Assembly (NCBI GenBank): GCA_025362035.1
Contig: JANYIN010000007.1
Span: forward strand, 1-64,000
Source: Gemmatimonadaceae bacterium
GTDB lineage: Bacteria; Gemmatimonadota; Gemmatimonadetes; Gemmatimonadales; Gemmatimonadaceae
Length of the DNA stretch: 64,000 nucleotides
Reading direction: 5' to 3'
This document shows, one piece after another, positions 42,560 through 51,221 of the stretch; position 1 is the stretch's first letter; every line of letters begins with the position of its first letter. A model generated the notes under the pieces. It saw only the letters and a program-made list of their open reading frames with translations. It had not been told where the DNA came from and did no database searches. The position numbers and the translations under genes were made by a program.

Positions 42560-44103
42560 TCGCCCGTGCCACTGGCACGGCCGTCGAGAAGATGGCCACC
42601 GGAATCTCAAGTTTCGACATCATCGCGAAGGGTGGCCTGCCGCGAAACCGCACGACGCTCATCTCGGGCACCGCGGGAAGTGGCAAGACGATCTTTGCGG
42701 TCCAGTTCCTTGCCGCCGGCATCCAGAAGGGCGGCTCCGGAGTATTCGTCACGTTCGAGGAGTCGGCGGCCGACATCCGCAAGAACATGATGAGCTTCGG
42801 CTGGGATCTCGAGAATTGGGAAGCTGAGGGCAAACTGGCCTTCGTGGATGCCTCGCCCGATCCGGACATCGAGTCAGTCGAATCGGGCGGCTTCGACTTG
42901 GGCGCACTGCTCGCGCGGGTGCGGCATGCGGTGCAAAAGGTGAAGGCTGAACGCGTCGCGGTCGATTCGCTGGGAGCGGTCTTCTCCCAATTCTCCGACC
43001 AGTCCATTGTGCGCTCAGAGCTCTTCCGAATTGCGTCAGCCCTCAAGTCTCTTGGCGTCACCGCCGTGCTGACGGCCGAACGCACCGACGATTATGGCCC
43101 GGTGGCGCGGTTCGGCGTGGAAGAGTTCATCGCCGATAACGTGATGATCCTGCGCAACGTGCTCGAGGATGAAAGTCGCCGGCGGACGATCGAGATCCTC
43201 AAGTTCCGCGGCTGCGATCATCAGAAGGGCGAATACCCGTTCACGATCGTGCCGGGCGGTGGTGTCATCGTCATCCCGCTGTCGGCTATGCAGTTGAGCA
43301 TGAAGTCGTCGGCCGTGCGCACTTCCTCGGGCAATGCGCAACTCGACGAGATGTGCGGTGGAGGCCTGTTCCGCGATTCTGTGACGCTCGTGTCGGGCGC
43401 CACGGGCACGGGCAAGACGCTCACCGTTGCACAGTTTCTGAACGGGGGCGCGAAGGAGGGCGAACGATGCCTGCTCCTTGCCTTCGAGGAGAGCCGCGAC
43501 CAACTGGTACGGAACGCCACCGGCTGGGGCGTCGACTTTGACCAGATGGAGCGCGATGGCCTGCTTCGCGTCGTCTGCGACTATCCGGACGTGTCGGGGC
43601 TGGAGGACTGGCTTGTCACCATCCAGGCGGCCATTCGCGACTTCAAGCCGCAGCGCGTTGCCCTCGACAGTCTGTCCGCACTGGAGCACGCGGGCTCGGC
43701 GAAGGCGTTCCGCGAATTCGTCATCGGTCTGACCTCGTTCATCAAACACGAGGAGATCACGGGGCTGTTCACCTCCACCACGGCGAGCCTGATGGGCGGC
43801 GATTCAATCACGGAGGCGCACATCTCCACGCTCACCGATTCGATCATCCTGCTCCGCTACGTGGAGATGTTCGGCGAGATGAAGCGCGGGCTCACGGTGC
43901 TCAAGATGCGCGGCTCGGCGCACGACAAGGCCATTCGCGAATTCACCATCGGCAAGGGGGGCATGCAGGTAGGGCGACCCTTCCGGAACGTCACGGGAGT
44001 ACTCGCCGGCACACCGGTACACCTGTCGCCGAGTGATCTCGAGCGGACATGGACGCGAGGCGAGTCGGCGCTCGACGCGGCGAACGATCGACGAATGCCC
44101 TGA
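42556..44103 (+). CDS. kaiC: KaiC-family double RecA-type ATPase/kinase
   Basis: A 515-aa protein with two RecA-like domains. CI has Walker A GTAGSGKT (38-45) and a catalytic FEES. CII has Walker A GATGTGKT (about 281-288) and FEESRDQL. The phosphorylation sites match cyanobacterial KaiC: HISTLTD gives Ser424 and Thr425 in the place of Ser431/Thr432, followed by SIILLRYVEMFGEMKRGLTV and MRGSAHDKAIREF. Autokinase and ATPase activity are therefore expected. The C-terminal tail that binds KaiA in cyanobacteria is diverged (MQVGRPFRNVTGVLAG, then a non-conserved end). Coupled to kaiB; a kinase gene follows 150 bases later. Confidence 0.94.
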   Translation: MIARATGTAVEKMATGISSFDIIAKGGLPRNRTTLISGTAGSGKTIFAVQFLAAGIQKGGSGVFVTFEESAADIRKNMMSFGWDLENWEAEGKLAFVDASPDPDIESVESGGFDLGALLARVRHAVQKVKAERVAVDSLGAVFSQFSDQSIVRSELFRIASALKSLGVTAVLTAERTDDYGPVARFGVEEFIADNVMILRNVLEDESRRRTIEILKFRGCDHQKGEYPFTIVPGGGVIVIPLSAMQLSMKSSAVRTSSGNAQLDEMCGGGLFRDSVTLVSGATGTGKTLTVAQFLNGGAKEGERCLLLAFEESRDQLVRNATGWGVDFDQMERDGLLRVVCDYPDVSGLEDWLVTIQAAIRDFKPQRVALDSLSALEHAGSAKAFREFVIGLTSFIKHEEITGLFTSTTASLMGGDSITEAHISTLTDSIILLRYVEMFGEMKRGLTVLKMRGSAHDKAIREFTIGKGGMQVGRPFRNVTGVLAGTPVHLSPSDLERTWTRGESALDAANDRRMP

Positions 44104-44253
44104 CAGCGTCGAAGCGAGCTGCGCCGCTGAGAGGACGAGCGCGTTCCGCGCGATTGGGTTGCGCGCGCATCGCGCGACCGTAGAGTTTGCTCCGACTAGT
44201 TTGCTGCAGCCTGAGCGCGGCGCGAACACATTCACGTTGTAACCAGGGAACTC

Positions 44254-45378
44254 GTGCGACTGGCTGACTTCATCGAGAGCAATTCGGCGGCGATTCTCGC
44301 CGAGTGGGTCACCTTTGCCAGAACCTGCGGCCCGATCGGTGCCGGTATGGATCTCGATGCGCTGCGCGATCACGCACTCGACATGCTGACGACCATCGTC
44401 GCTGATCTTCGAACATCTCAGACGAAGGCGGAGCAAGACGATAAGTCGAAAGGAAACGCGGATCGCGCTGACGACGACCCCGAGACCGCAGCCGAGGTCC
44501 ACGGAGCGGGCCGCGCAGGAAGCGGCTTCACGATGGCGGAGATCGTGGCCGAATACCGCGCGTTGCGCGCGAGCGTCCTCAGGCTTTGGACGGCCGAGAA
44601 TGGAACGCTCAAGGGAAGCGATTTCGAAGACCTGATTCGTTTCAACGAAGCGATCGACCAGTCAACGGCCGAGTCGGTCTCTCGCTACATGGATGACATC
44701 GATCAATCGCGCGAGACCTTCCTCGCCATTCTTGGTCATGATCTTCGCTCGCCGCTCAATGCCGTCATCATGGCGTCGCAGTTCATGATCGAAACGAAAG
44801 AGCTGATCGAGCCGCATCTGACGCTGACCAGTCGCATTCTTCGCAGCGGAAAGCGCATGAATCAATTGGTGGACGACCTCACCGACTTCACGCGCAGTCG
44901 ACTCGGCTCCGGCGTACCGATCGTCCGGCGCGACATGGATATGGCAAAGGAGGCGAGGCATGTGGCGGACGAGATATCGGCGGCCAATCCCACGAGTTCG
45001 ATAAAGCTCGATACGTCGGGCGACTTGCGAGGCGACTGGGACTGCTCGCGGCTCAGCCAAGTGCTCGCAAACCTGCTCGGAAATGCGGTCCAGCATGGAT
45101 CGGAAGGGACGCCCATCAGCCTCACCGTCCGAGGTGAGGCGAGGGACGTCGTGCTCCAAGTTCACAACTGGGGCGTCTCGATTCCGGCCGCGGATCGGGC
45201 GGAAATCTTCCGCCCCTTCAAACGTCTGCAGTCCGCAAGCGCAACCGTGACTTCCACGGGAAGCCTTGGACTCGGGCTCTACATCGCTGAGCGCATCGTC
45301 ACCGCGCATGGTGGTACGATCAGCGTGGACTCCTCTGACGACGCGGGAACGACTTTCACGGTCCGGCTTCCCCGATGA
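44254..45378 (+). CDS. Sensor histidine kinase with N-terminal RsbRD_N-like domain
   Basis: A 374-aa kinase from GTG 44254. Residues 1-140 resemble RsbRD_N (FIESNSAAILAEWVTFAR; FTMAEIVAEYRALRASVLRLW) with a charged low-complexity insert (AEQDDKSKGNADRADDD). HisKA has the phospho-His in LAILGHDLRSPLNAVIMASQ. HATPase_c has the N-box VLANLLGNAVQHGSEG and G2 SLGLGLYIAERIV; the G1 box is weak (VHNWGVSI), as in the BaeS/RstB-type short kinases. No membrane segment is seen. It follows kaiC on the same strand and could read out KaiC state, as SasA does in cyanobacteria, though it lacks the KaiB-like SasA sensor domain. Confidence 0.85.
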   Translation: MRLADFIESNSAAILAEWVTFARTCGPIGAGMDLDALRDHALDMLTTIVADLRTSQTKAEQDDKSKGNADRADDDPETAAEVHGAGRAGSGFTMAEIVAEYRALRASVLRLWTAENGTLKGSDFEDLIRFNEAIDQSTAESVSRYMDDIDQSRETFLAILGHDLRSPLNAVIMASQFMIETKELIEPHLTLTSRILRSGKRMNQLVDDLTDFTRSRLGSGVPIVRRDMDMAKEARHVADEISAANPTSSIKLDTSGDLRGDWDCSRLSQVLANLLGNAVQHGSEGTPISLTVRGEARDVVLQVHNWGVSIPAADRAEIFRPFKRLQSASATVTSTGSLGLGLYIAERIVTAHGGTISVDSSDDAGTTFTVRLPR

Positions 45379-45390
45379 CAGGGCGATTCC

Positions 45391-45411
45391 TTGTAGTCGC
45401 GTTAGCTACAA
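45391..45411 (+). terminator. Possible hairpin after the RsbRD kinase gene
   Basis: TTGTAG and CTACAA form a 6-bp stem around a nine-base loop, 12 bases after the kinase stop. It is not followed by a clear T-run, so it is only a candidate terminator. Confidence 0.3.
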
Positions 45412-45509
45412 AGGGGAGCCTTTCCTCCTGAGCCGGCGAGTTGTCGCCGAGCAGAAACGAGGACGGCGGTCACACAGCCATCCCCGTTCTGCGCCGTCGT
45501 GCTGGCCGT

Positions 45510-45980
45510 TCAACGAGCGGTCATCCCTCCGTCGTTGATACGACCCTCGGGCCGACTTGCATCTATGGCAATTTTCCGCGGCTTGGCCCCTTCCGCCTTC
45601 GGGACGGTCACGAACAGCACTCCGCCTTCGAAGCTGGCGGCGACCCGATGCGCATCCACGAATTCGGGTAGGCGTACTGACCGCTCGAAGTCACCGCGCG
45701 CGCGTTCCGCGGCGAAATAGCGGAGCTCGTCATTGTGCGCCAGGTCCAGCCCTGCCGACTTCGTGCCGCGAATCGTCAGAACGTTCTGCTCGAACGTGAC
45801 GTCGACCTGCTCAGGACTCACACCTGGCAGCTCTGCCTGCACGAGGTACGCATCACCGCGCTCGGCGACGTCCATTGCCGGCACCCACACGCGGTCGTTG
45901 ATAGCGCCCCCAAATGCCTGGTCGAAGACACGATTGAGAGAAAGCCTCCGGTCGTGCGAGGAAAATGTCCGAGCGTTCAT
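45510..45980 (-). CDS. Small heat-shock protein, Hsp20/alpha-crystallin family
   Basis: From ATG 45980, preceded by GGAG, the protein is 156 aa; the frame is open further upstream without conserved content. The alpha-crystallin domain spans about residues 35-135: VWVPAMDVAERGDAYLVQAE, LPGVSPEQVDVTFEQNVLTI, ARGDFERSVRLPEFVDAHRV and the end strand GGVLFVTVPKAEGAKPRKI. Such proteins hold unfolded proteins during stress. The gene is divergent from the DUF892 stress gene, with about 300 bases between the two starts. Confidence 0.95.
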   Translation of the reverse strand: MNARTFSSHDRRLSLNRVFDQAFGGAINDRVWVPAMDVAERGDAYLVQAELPGVSPEQVDVTFEQNVLTIRGTKSAGLDLAHNDELRYFAAERARGDFERSVRLPEFVDAHRVAASFEGGVLFVTVPKAEGAKPRKIAIDASRPEGRINDGGMTAR

Positions 45981-46277
45981 GGTGTACTCCATGGAGGAGG
46001 TTGAGGTCAATCCGCCATGGCGGCGGTGTCCGGAACCAGGGCAGGCAGCGTGCCTATTATGGCCCGCCAAGACGACCGAATTGTGGCTCGCCGGTTTGCA
46101 ACAATGACAGACGGAACTGCCAGTTTTTCCCTGACGGGGCCGACCGATGGTAAGAGGCAGATTTTACGCGCTCGAGGTCTGAGTCTTGCAAATCCAGATG
46201 CCACTCGCCTGGACCACGTCGCTGAATGGCGCACCGTGAGGACCAGCTTGATACACACGAGCATCAGGAGCGCGCAC
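45981..46277. promoter_or_regulatory. Divergent region between Hsp20 and DUF892 genes
   Basis: About 300 bases shared by two stress-type genes starting in opposite directions. The frame of the DUF892 gene is open here but has no conserved content. Promoters are expected; none can be placed with confidence. Confidence 0.35.
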
Positions 46278-46880
46278 ATGGCACTCGAAACGCTATCCGA
46301 TCTGTATGTCGAGGAGCTCAAGGATCTCTACAGCGCTGAGAATCAGATCCTCAAGGCCCTTCCGAAGATGATCAAGGCCGCTACGAATCCGGAGCTGAAG
46401 CGGGCTTTCACCGATCATCTCGGACAGACGAAGGGCCACGTCGGACGGCTCGAACAGATCTGCGACGACCTCGGCAAGAGCCCGAAGGGTAAGAAGTGCA
46501 TGGGGATGGAGGGTATCATCAAGGAAGGGGCGGCGCTCATAGCGGAGGGCCCGGAAGCCGACGTGCTCGACGCCGGTCTCGCATCCGCAGCGCAGCACGT
46601 TGAGCACTACGAAATGGCGGGTTACGGCAGCGTGCGCACGTGGGCCGAGCAGCTTGGACACGGCAATCATGTCGCGTTGTTGCAGCAGACGCTTGATGAG
46701 GAGAAGATGGCGGATCTCCTGCTTACGGAAATCGCCGAAAGCACGCTCAACGCACGGGCGGAGAACGAACAAGAAGAGGAGAGCGGTGGGCTTGCCGACG
46801 TCGCTCCGCGCTCCAAGCGCGCGACCGCCGGGTCCCAGGTGTCCGGCTCGCGCTCAAAGGCGCAGCCAGAAGCGCGCTGA
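46278..46880 (+). CDS. DUF892 (YciE/YciF-type) ferritin-like protein
   Basis: ATG 46278 is preceded by AGGAG at seven bases and gives 200 aa. The family opening is clear: LSDLYVEELKDLYSAENQIL, followed by KALPKMIKAATNPELKRAF, the four-helix ferritin-like ligands around HLGQTKGHVGRLEQI and QHVEHYEMAGYGSVRTWAEQ, and DEEKMADLLLTEIAE. The last 45 residues are a charged, Ser/Arg-rich tail. YciF-like proteins are stress-induced and of uncertain activity. It is divergent from Hsp20. Confidence 0.93.
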   Translation: MALETLSDLYVEELKDLYSAENQILKALPKMIKAATNPELKRAFTDHLGQTKGHVGRLEQICDDLGKSPKGKKCMGMEGIIKEGAALIAEGPEADVLDAGLASAAQHVEHYEMAGYGSVRTWAEQLGHGNHVALLQQTLDEEKMADLLLTEIAESTLNARAENEQEEESGGLADVAPRSKRATAGSQVSGSRSKAQPEAR

Positions 46881-47025
46881 CGGACTAACACTTCGATCGG
46901 CCACGACACCGTGCGACTCTACAGGGTTGCACGGCCGTCTTGGTTGAGTCTCCGTTTACGGAGCGTATACCCTTCACTATCTTGACAAGCGTTCGGCCTC
47001 ATGCGATCGGTTTCGGAGAGTCTAC

Positions 47026-47895
47026 GTGGCGAGAGAGCGAGCTAGGGGAATGGCCAAATGCGGGGCGAGGAGGAAGACCCGCAAGGCCCTCGCCACGTTC
47101 GCAGTGGTCGTACTGCTAACGAACGCTGCGCACGCCCAGACTGACTTCTACAACACCGACCGCGGACGTCCCGTACAGATCGAAGACGCCTACGTGACCG
47201 AGCGGTACGCGTTCGAGCTCAAACTTGCTCCCGTGCGGCTGGAGCGAACGAGTGGCGGTAGCTACAATTGGGGGCTCGCACCGGAGATCGCCCTCGGTGT
47301 TCTCCCGCGTACGCAGGTGGAGATCGGACTTCCGCTCGCGTTCACGGAGCAGGGGACGGCCCGTCGAAGCGGCATCGCGGGAATCGAGTTCTCGGCGATG
47401 CACAACTTCAACGTGGAGACCGAAGGGCTGCCCGCGTTAGCGATTCGCGGAGACCTGTTGGCTCCGGTGGGCAGTCTTGCGCAGGAGCGCGCGTACTCCT
47501 CCGTCACTGGCATGGCGACGCGGACGCACCGCTGGGCCAGGATTCACGTCAATGGGCAATATACGTTCGGTGCGGCGCCCAGTGGGACGACCGCGAGCCT
47601 CGGCAGTCCCGGCGCAATCGAAGTGACACGCTGGCTGACTGGCGCGGCCATCGACAAGACATTCCCGCTGAGCTCGACGCTGGTCACGGCAGAGTTTTAT
47701 GGTCGCAAGCCGCTCGACTCCGGCGCGCCGGTGGAGTATACCGTTGGGACAGGCACGCGATTTCAGGTCAGCCCGACCTTGGCACTCGACGGCGGTTTGG
47801 GTCGCCGATTGAATGGTGCGGAGCAAGGATGGTACGTGACGTTCGGCAGCGCCTATGCATACGGCGTGCGCTCGCTGTTTCCTGACGGGCGATGA
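47026..47895 (+). CDS. Secreted beta-barrel-like protein (MetA/phenol-degradation-transporter-like)
   Basis: A 289-aa protein from GTG 47026. A basic start and hydrophobic segment (LATFAVVVLLTNAAHAQ) form a signal peptide cut after AHA. The mature part alternates short strands with Gly and aromatic residues (APEIALGVLPRTQVEIGLPL; HVNGQYTFGAAP; WYVTFGSAYAYGVRSLF), as in outer-membrane barrels of the Phenol_MetA_deg-type family. It opens the copper-related run, and its stop overlaps the next start. A role in moving metal or organic molecules over the outer membrane is possible but not shown. Confidence 0.7.
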   Translation: MARERARGMAKCGARRKTRKALATFAVVVLLTNAAHAQTDFYNTDRGRPVQIEDAYVTERYAFELKLAPVRLERTSGGSYNWGLAPEIALGVLPRTQVEIGLPLAFTEQGTARRSGIAGIEFSAMHNFNVETEGLPALAIRGDLLAPVGSLAQERAYSSVTGMATRTHRWARIHVNGQYTFGAAPSGTTASLGSPGAIEVTRWLTGAAIDKTFPLSSTLVTAEFYGRKPLDSGAPVEYTVGTGTRFQVSPTLALDGGLGRRLNGAEQGWYVTFGSAYAYGVRSLFPDGR

Positions 47896-49376
47896 GCGTG
47901 GTGCAGCGTGCTCACCAGAGCCTCGTGACACGTGTCGCATCGGTCGGCGTGCTGCTTGCGATGGCCATGTCCGCGAGCGTCACGGCCCCCGCCGCCGCGG
48001 GCGCGCAGTGGTCGACGGCCTACGGACAGTTCTACTTGCCGGGCAAGTTCAACTGGACCTTTCGGAACGACTATCCAGCGGCCGACCGACTGTTCAACGC
48101 GTTCGATTACGGTCACGCCATTTTGTATGAGCGACTGTACAACGACGCGCATGCGCCGACAGCAGAGCTCGAGGAACAGGAGTACGACTTCATCACGAAG
48201 ACGCTGCTCGTCAGTCCGCCGCGCCTGCCGCTGGAGGAAGCGGCAATCGAGGTGAATTACGCGAAGATTGCGCCCGAAGCCAGGATGATGTTCGACTGGG
48301 CGCATCTGCTCCACCGTCAGGTCTACGACGTCCTCGCGTCGGAGAACATCCCGCAGCCGGAGAAAGACGCGAAGATCGCCGAGCTCGTGGCGTACTACAA
48401 GACGCGTCCCGACCTGGCGTTCAGCTCCGCGCCCAAGAGCATGGAGCTCATGGAAGGACAGTCATACTCGCTCGCCTTCCGACGGACGTATCCAAAGTTC
48501 AACGGGTTGATCTGGGGGTATCACTGGCTCCAGGTGGGCCTGTACGAGCCCCTGATGACGGGCAACACGCAGGAGCAGCGGCAAGCCGGCGTGGCCGCGG
48601 CCGTGACGCGGTTCCGTCAGATGCTCGAGAATGCGCCGGAGCATATGCCGCGCGTGATGCCGATGACCGCCGCCATCGCGCCGACGTTCGCGAGGCGGTA
48701 TCAGGAGGTAGCGATCATCTTCGACAACTTGCATGCGATGCACGACGTGGTGTCAGACATTCTAACGAACGACAACGTGCCGCATGATCGAAAGCGCGCC
48801 GCGATTCTCGAAGCGGGGAGCCGCTACCGTGACGGCGCGACGTTCCTGATGCCCATTTCCGACTGGGCGACGATGGGCGAGATGATGGGGATCGAAAACA
48901 TGGGTGGCCCGGCTGTTGGTTTGCTTGCTGGCTGGCCGACGCCGACTGTGGCGCGCGGGGTGAGCATGGCAGAAGCAATGACGGCCATGGCGGGCATGCA
49001 GCATGGTGCGTCCGGAGCCGTGCCGAACACGCCGAGCATGTCCCGTGATGCAGGCAGTAGTGCCAAAGGGGCAATGGCGAACATGCCTGGGATGGTGCGC
49101 GCCGGAGGTGCCGAAAATAACGCAGGAAAGAGCGCGATGGCGACGATGCCCGGGATGACGGCGACGCCGGATAGCATGAACATGTCCGGAAAGGTTGTGC
49201 ATACGGACACGTCGGCCGACACTCCGCCGACTCGGGCGCGCAGGGCCACCTCGATAAGGAAGAAAAGCGCAGCTACGAAGGGAAAAACCCTAACGAAGAA
49301 ACGGACCGCCAAGCCGGTGCCGATGGAGCATTCGAAGATGACGGGCATGCCCAACATGCCTGGAATGAAACCGTAG
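47892..49376 (+). CDS. Secreted protein with C-terminal Met-rich MPGM repeats
   Basis: A 494-aa protein. A signal peptide ends near AAAGAQ (residues 1-38). The first 340 residues are helical with His/Met/Trp-rich patches (APEARMMFDWAHLLHRQVYD; NLHAMHDVVSDIL), not a family I can name. From about residue 355 the protein is low complexity, with repeated MAGMQHG, NMPGM, TMPGM, NMSGK and a last MPNMPGMKP. Met-rich motifs of this kind bind Cu(I) in periplasmic copper proteins. A Lys/Arg-rich stretch near 460-480 separates the last repeats. Its location between a barrel protein and CopC-CopD supports copper binding or storage. Confidence 0.72.
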   Translation: MSVVQRAHQSLVTRVASVGVLLAMAMSASVTAPAAAGAQWSTAYGQFYLPGKFNWTFRNDYPAADRLFNAFDYGHAILYERLYNDAHAPTAELEEQEYDFITKTLLVSPPRLPLEEAAIEVNYAKIAPEARMMFDWAHLLHRQVYDVLASENIPQPEKDAKIAELVAYYKTRPDLAFSSAPKSMELMEGQSYSLAFRRTYPKFNGLIWGYHWLQVGLYEPLMTGNTQEQRQAGVAAAVTRFRQMLENAPEHMPRVMPMTAAIAPTFARRYQEVAIIFDNLHAMHDVVSDILTNDNVPHDRKRAAILEAGSRYRDGATFLMPISDWATMGEMMGIENMGGPAVGLLAGWPTPTVARGVSMAEAMTAMAGMQHGASGAVPNTPSMSRDAGSSAKGAMANMPGMVRAGGAENNAGKSAMATMPGMTATPDSMNMSGKVVHTDTSADTPPTRARRATSIRKKSAATKGKTLTKKRTAKPVPMEHSKMTGMPNMPGMKP

Positions 49377-50879
49377 GTGCGGTTCCACGACGCCCATCGT
49401 GTGCGCGGAGTCCTTCCCGCGCTTGCCCTGATACTTGGACTGACGGCGCTGTCGCCACGCGTCGTCCTGGCACACGGCCGACTCAAGAGCTCGACTCCGG
49501 CGGCTGGTGCGCATCTGGGAGCCGTGCCTCGCGAACTCCGCCTCGACTTCTCTGAATCGGCCGAACTCACCTTTACCATGGTGCGGCTTGTTGGTCCTGA
49601 CGGTCGCGCCGTATCACTTGGACCGCTTGGCTACGCCGCGGACTCACGGCGCTCCATTCTGACAGCTGTCGGCAGTCCGATGATCGCAGGCACTTACACC
49701 GTTACGTGGCAGATGGCGGGTGACGACGGACATCCCGTCCGCGGCACTTACGACTTTGTGGTGGCTCCAGGCGCGGCAGGTATTGGCGTGGCTCCAGCGG
49801 CGTCGAGTACCGGAGCGGAACAGGGTGCCGCATCCGCGATGCGAGACTCGATGCACCACGATCCGGCGTCGATGCCCGAAGGAAATGGATTCGGTTCCGA
49901 CTCGCCAGTGTACGTCCTCATTCGGTGGCTCCAGTTCATCGGCCTGCTGATCGCGATTGGGGCGGTTTCCTTTCGCTTCTTCGTGCTTGGGGCGCTACGG
50001 CCCGCGGCAACCGATGCGTCGTCCGGAGTGACGCAGTTGATTGCCGTCGCGGAGCGCAGGGCTGCGGATCTCGGCCGGATCGCGACGGGGTTCCTGGCAA
50101 TCACCCTGTTGCTACGACTCGGCGCGCAGTCGTACGCTATGCACGGCGCAGCCGATGCATTCGATATGCGCCTGGTCATGCAGATGGTGCAAAGAACGAA
50201 GTGGGGCTGGGGTTGGCTGGTCCAGCTGAGCGGCATCGCGCTCGCGGGCGCAGGCTATCAGCGAGCGCGCAGAACTGGCATGCTCGAGGCCAGTGATCCG
50301 CAAGAGATGAGAGATCGCGCCTTCTGGTGGCGCGTTGCCGCTGTAGGCGCCGCGCTCGCGGCGATTTCACCTGCGCTCGCCGGGCATGCCGCGTCGGCAC
50401 CTCGATTCCGCGCGCTCGTCATCATGGCCGATTGGGTGCATGTGATCGCCGCCAGCAGCTGGCTCGGCACACTCGCCGTATTACTCGCAGCCGGGCTCAC
50501 GACGGCCAGCCAACGTGGTGAGGACGTCAGCGGTCAGTTCGTGCGCTCGCTCGTCAACGCCTTCTCTCCCGTCGCACTCGTCAGCGCAGGACTGGCCGCC
50601 GTTACCGGAATATTCGCGGCCTGGATACACGTCGGTACCATTCCAAATCTCTGGGGCACGCAATACGGCATCACCCTGCTCGTGAAGCTGGGGATCCTCG
50701 CGATGGCCGCGATGACCGGATTCTACAACTGGCGATACGTGCAGCCCCAGCTCGGCACTAACGCGGCAACGGCTCGCTTGAAGCAATCCGCCACGGTAGA
50801 AGTGACGGTGGCGCTCCTGGTGTTGCTGGTGACGGCGATCCTTGTCGCGTCGCCCACGTCGATGGACATGGTCATGTAG
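49377..50879 (+). CDS. CopC-CopD fusion copper-resistance protein
   Basis: A 500-aa protein from GTG 49377, immediately after the previous stop. A signal peptide ends in VVLAHGRLKSS, leaving His as the first mature residue, as in CopC Cu(II) sites. The CopC domain (about 33-125) has SSTPAAGAHL, LRLDFSE and the second His site DDGHPVRGTYDF. From residue about 180 come roughly eight membrane segments of CopD (WLQFIGLLIAIGAVSFRFFV; ADWVHVIAASSWLGTLAVLL; LVKLGILAMAAMTGFYNWRY). Fusions of this type, like YcnJ, import or pass copper over the inner membrane. Confidence 0.92.
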   Translation: MRFHDAHRVRGVLPALALILGLTALSPRVVLAHGRLKSSTPAAGAHLGAVPRELRLDFSESAELTFTMVRLVGPDGRAVSLGPLGYAADSRRSILTAVGSPMIAGTYTVTWQMAGDDGHPVRGTYDFVVAPGAAGIGVAPAASSTGAEQGAASAMRDSMHHDPASMPEGNGFGSDSPVYVLIRWLQFIGLLIAIGAVSFRFFVLGALRPAATDASSGVTQLIAVAERRAADLGRIATGFLAITLLLRLGAQSYAMHGAADAFDMRLVMQMVQRTKWGWGWLVQLSGIALAGAGYQRARRTGMLEASDPQEMRDRAFWWRVAAVGAALAAISPALAGHAASAPRFRALVIMADWVHVIAASSWLGTLAVLLAAGLTTASQRGEDVSGQFVRSLVNAFSPVALVSAGLAAVTGIFAAWIHVGTIPNLWGTQYGITLLVKLGILAMAAMTGFYNWRYVQPQLGTNAATARLKQSATVEVTVALLVLLVTAILVASPTSMDMVM

Positions 50880-50898
50880 CGTCGCGACGTCATGCGAG

Positions 50899-50930
50899 TT
50901 GACATAGGGATGGGGGGTATATTACGTATC
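50899..50930 (+). promoter_or_regulatory. Candidate copper-responsive operator before copZ
   Basis: About 60 bases before copZ lies ATAGGGATGGGGGGTAT, a G-tract flanked by ATA and TAT, next to a TTGACA box at 50899. G-tract operators with AT inverted ends are used by CsoR/RcnR-type repressors. The spacing of TTGACA to TATATT is only 13 bases, too short for a simple sigma-70 promoter. No regulator gene is nearby. Confidence 0.3.
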
Positions 50931-50982
50931 ATCATGCGCTAGTGGTCACCCTTCGCCTTTTCAGGCGCAATCCGGAGACGAC

Positions 50983-51204
50983 ATGATGGACACATTGCAT
51001 CTTGATATCGACGGCATGAGCTGCGGGCACTGCGTTGGCTCAGTCAAGAAGGCCCTTGCCGCGCTCGATGGTGTGTCGCTCGATGCAGTCACGGTCGGCA
51101 GTGCCGAGCTGCGCTTTGACCCGACCAAAACCAGAGCCGACACCATACTCGACGCAGTCGCGGAGGCTGGCTACCCAGCGCGTGCGAGCGCATCTCCCCG
51201 CTAA
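50983..51204 (+). CDS. copZ: Copper chaperone, HMA domain (CopZ-like)
   Basis: A 73-aa single heavy-metal-associated domain with the metal site MSCGHC (CxxC, Cys13 and Cys16) in loop 1 and the beta-alpha-beta pattern [20 protein letters not shown] then [20 protein letters not shown]. It carries Cu(I) to the CopA ATPase encoded 17 bases downstream. GGAGA precedes the start codon; the next codon is also ATG. Confidence 0.93.
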   Translation: MMDTLHLDIDGMSCGHCVGSVKKALAALDGVSLDAVTVGSAELRFDPTKTRADTILDAVAEAGYPARASASPR

Positions 51205-51221
51205 ACGGAGAGGAGTCGCCT

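Noticed and set aside
42215-44103. Cyanobacterial origin because of kaiBC
   Set aside because: kaiA is missing, and kaiBC pairs occur in many non-cyanobacterial lineages. Neighbouring genes show no cyanobacterial character.
50899-50923. Plain sigma-70 promoter (TTGACA and TATATT) before copZ
   Set aside because: The spacer is only 13 bases; better seen as part of a candidate operator.
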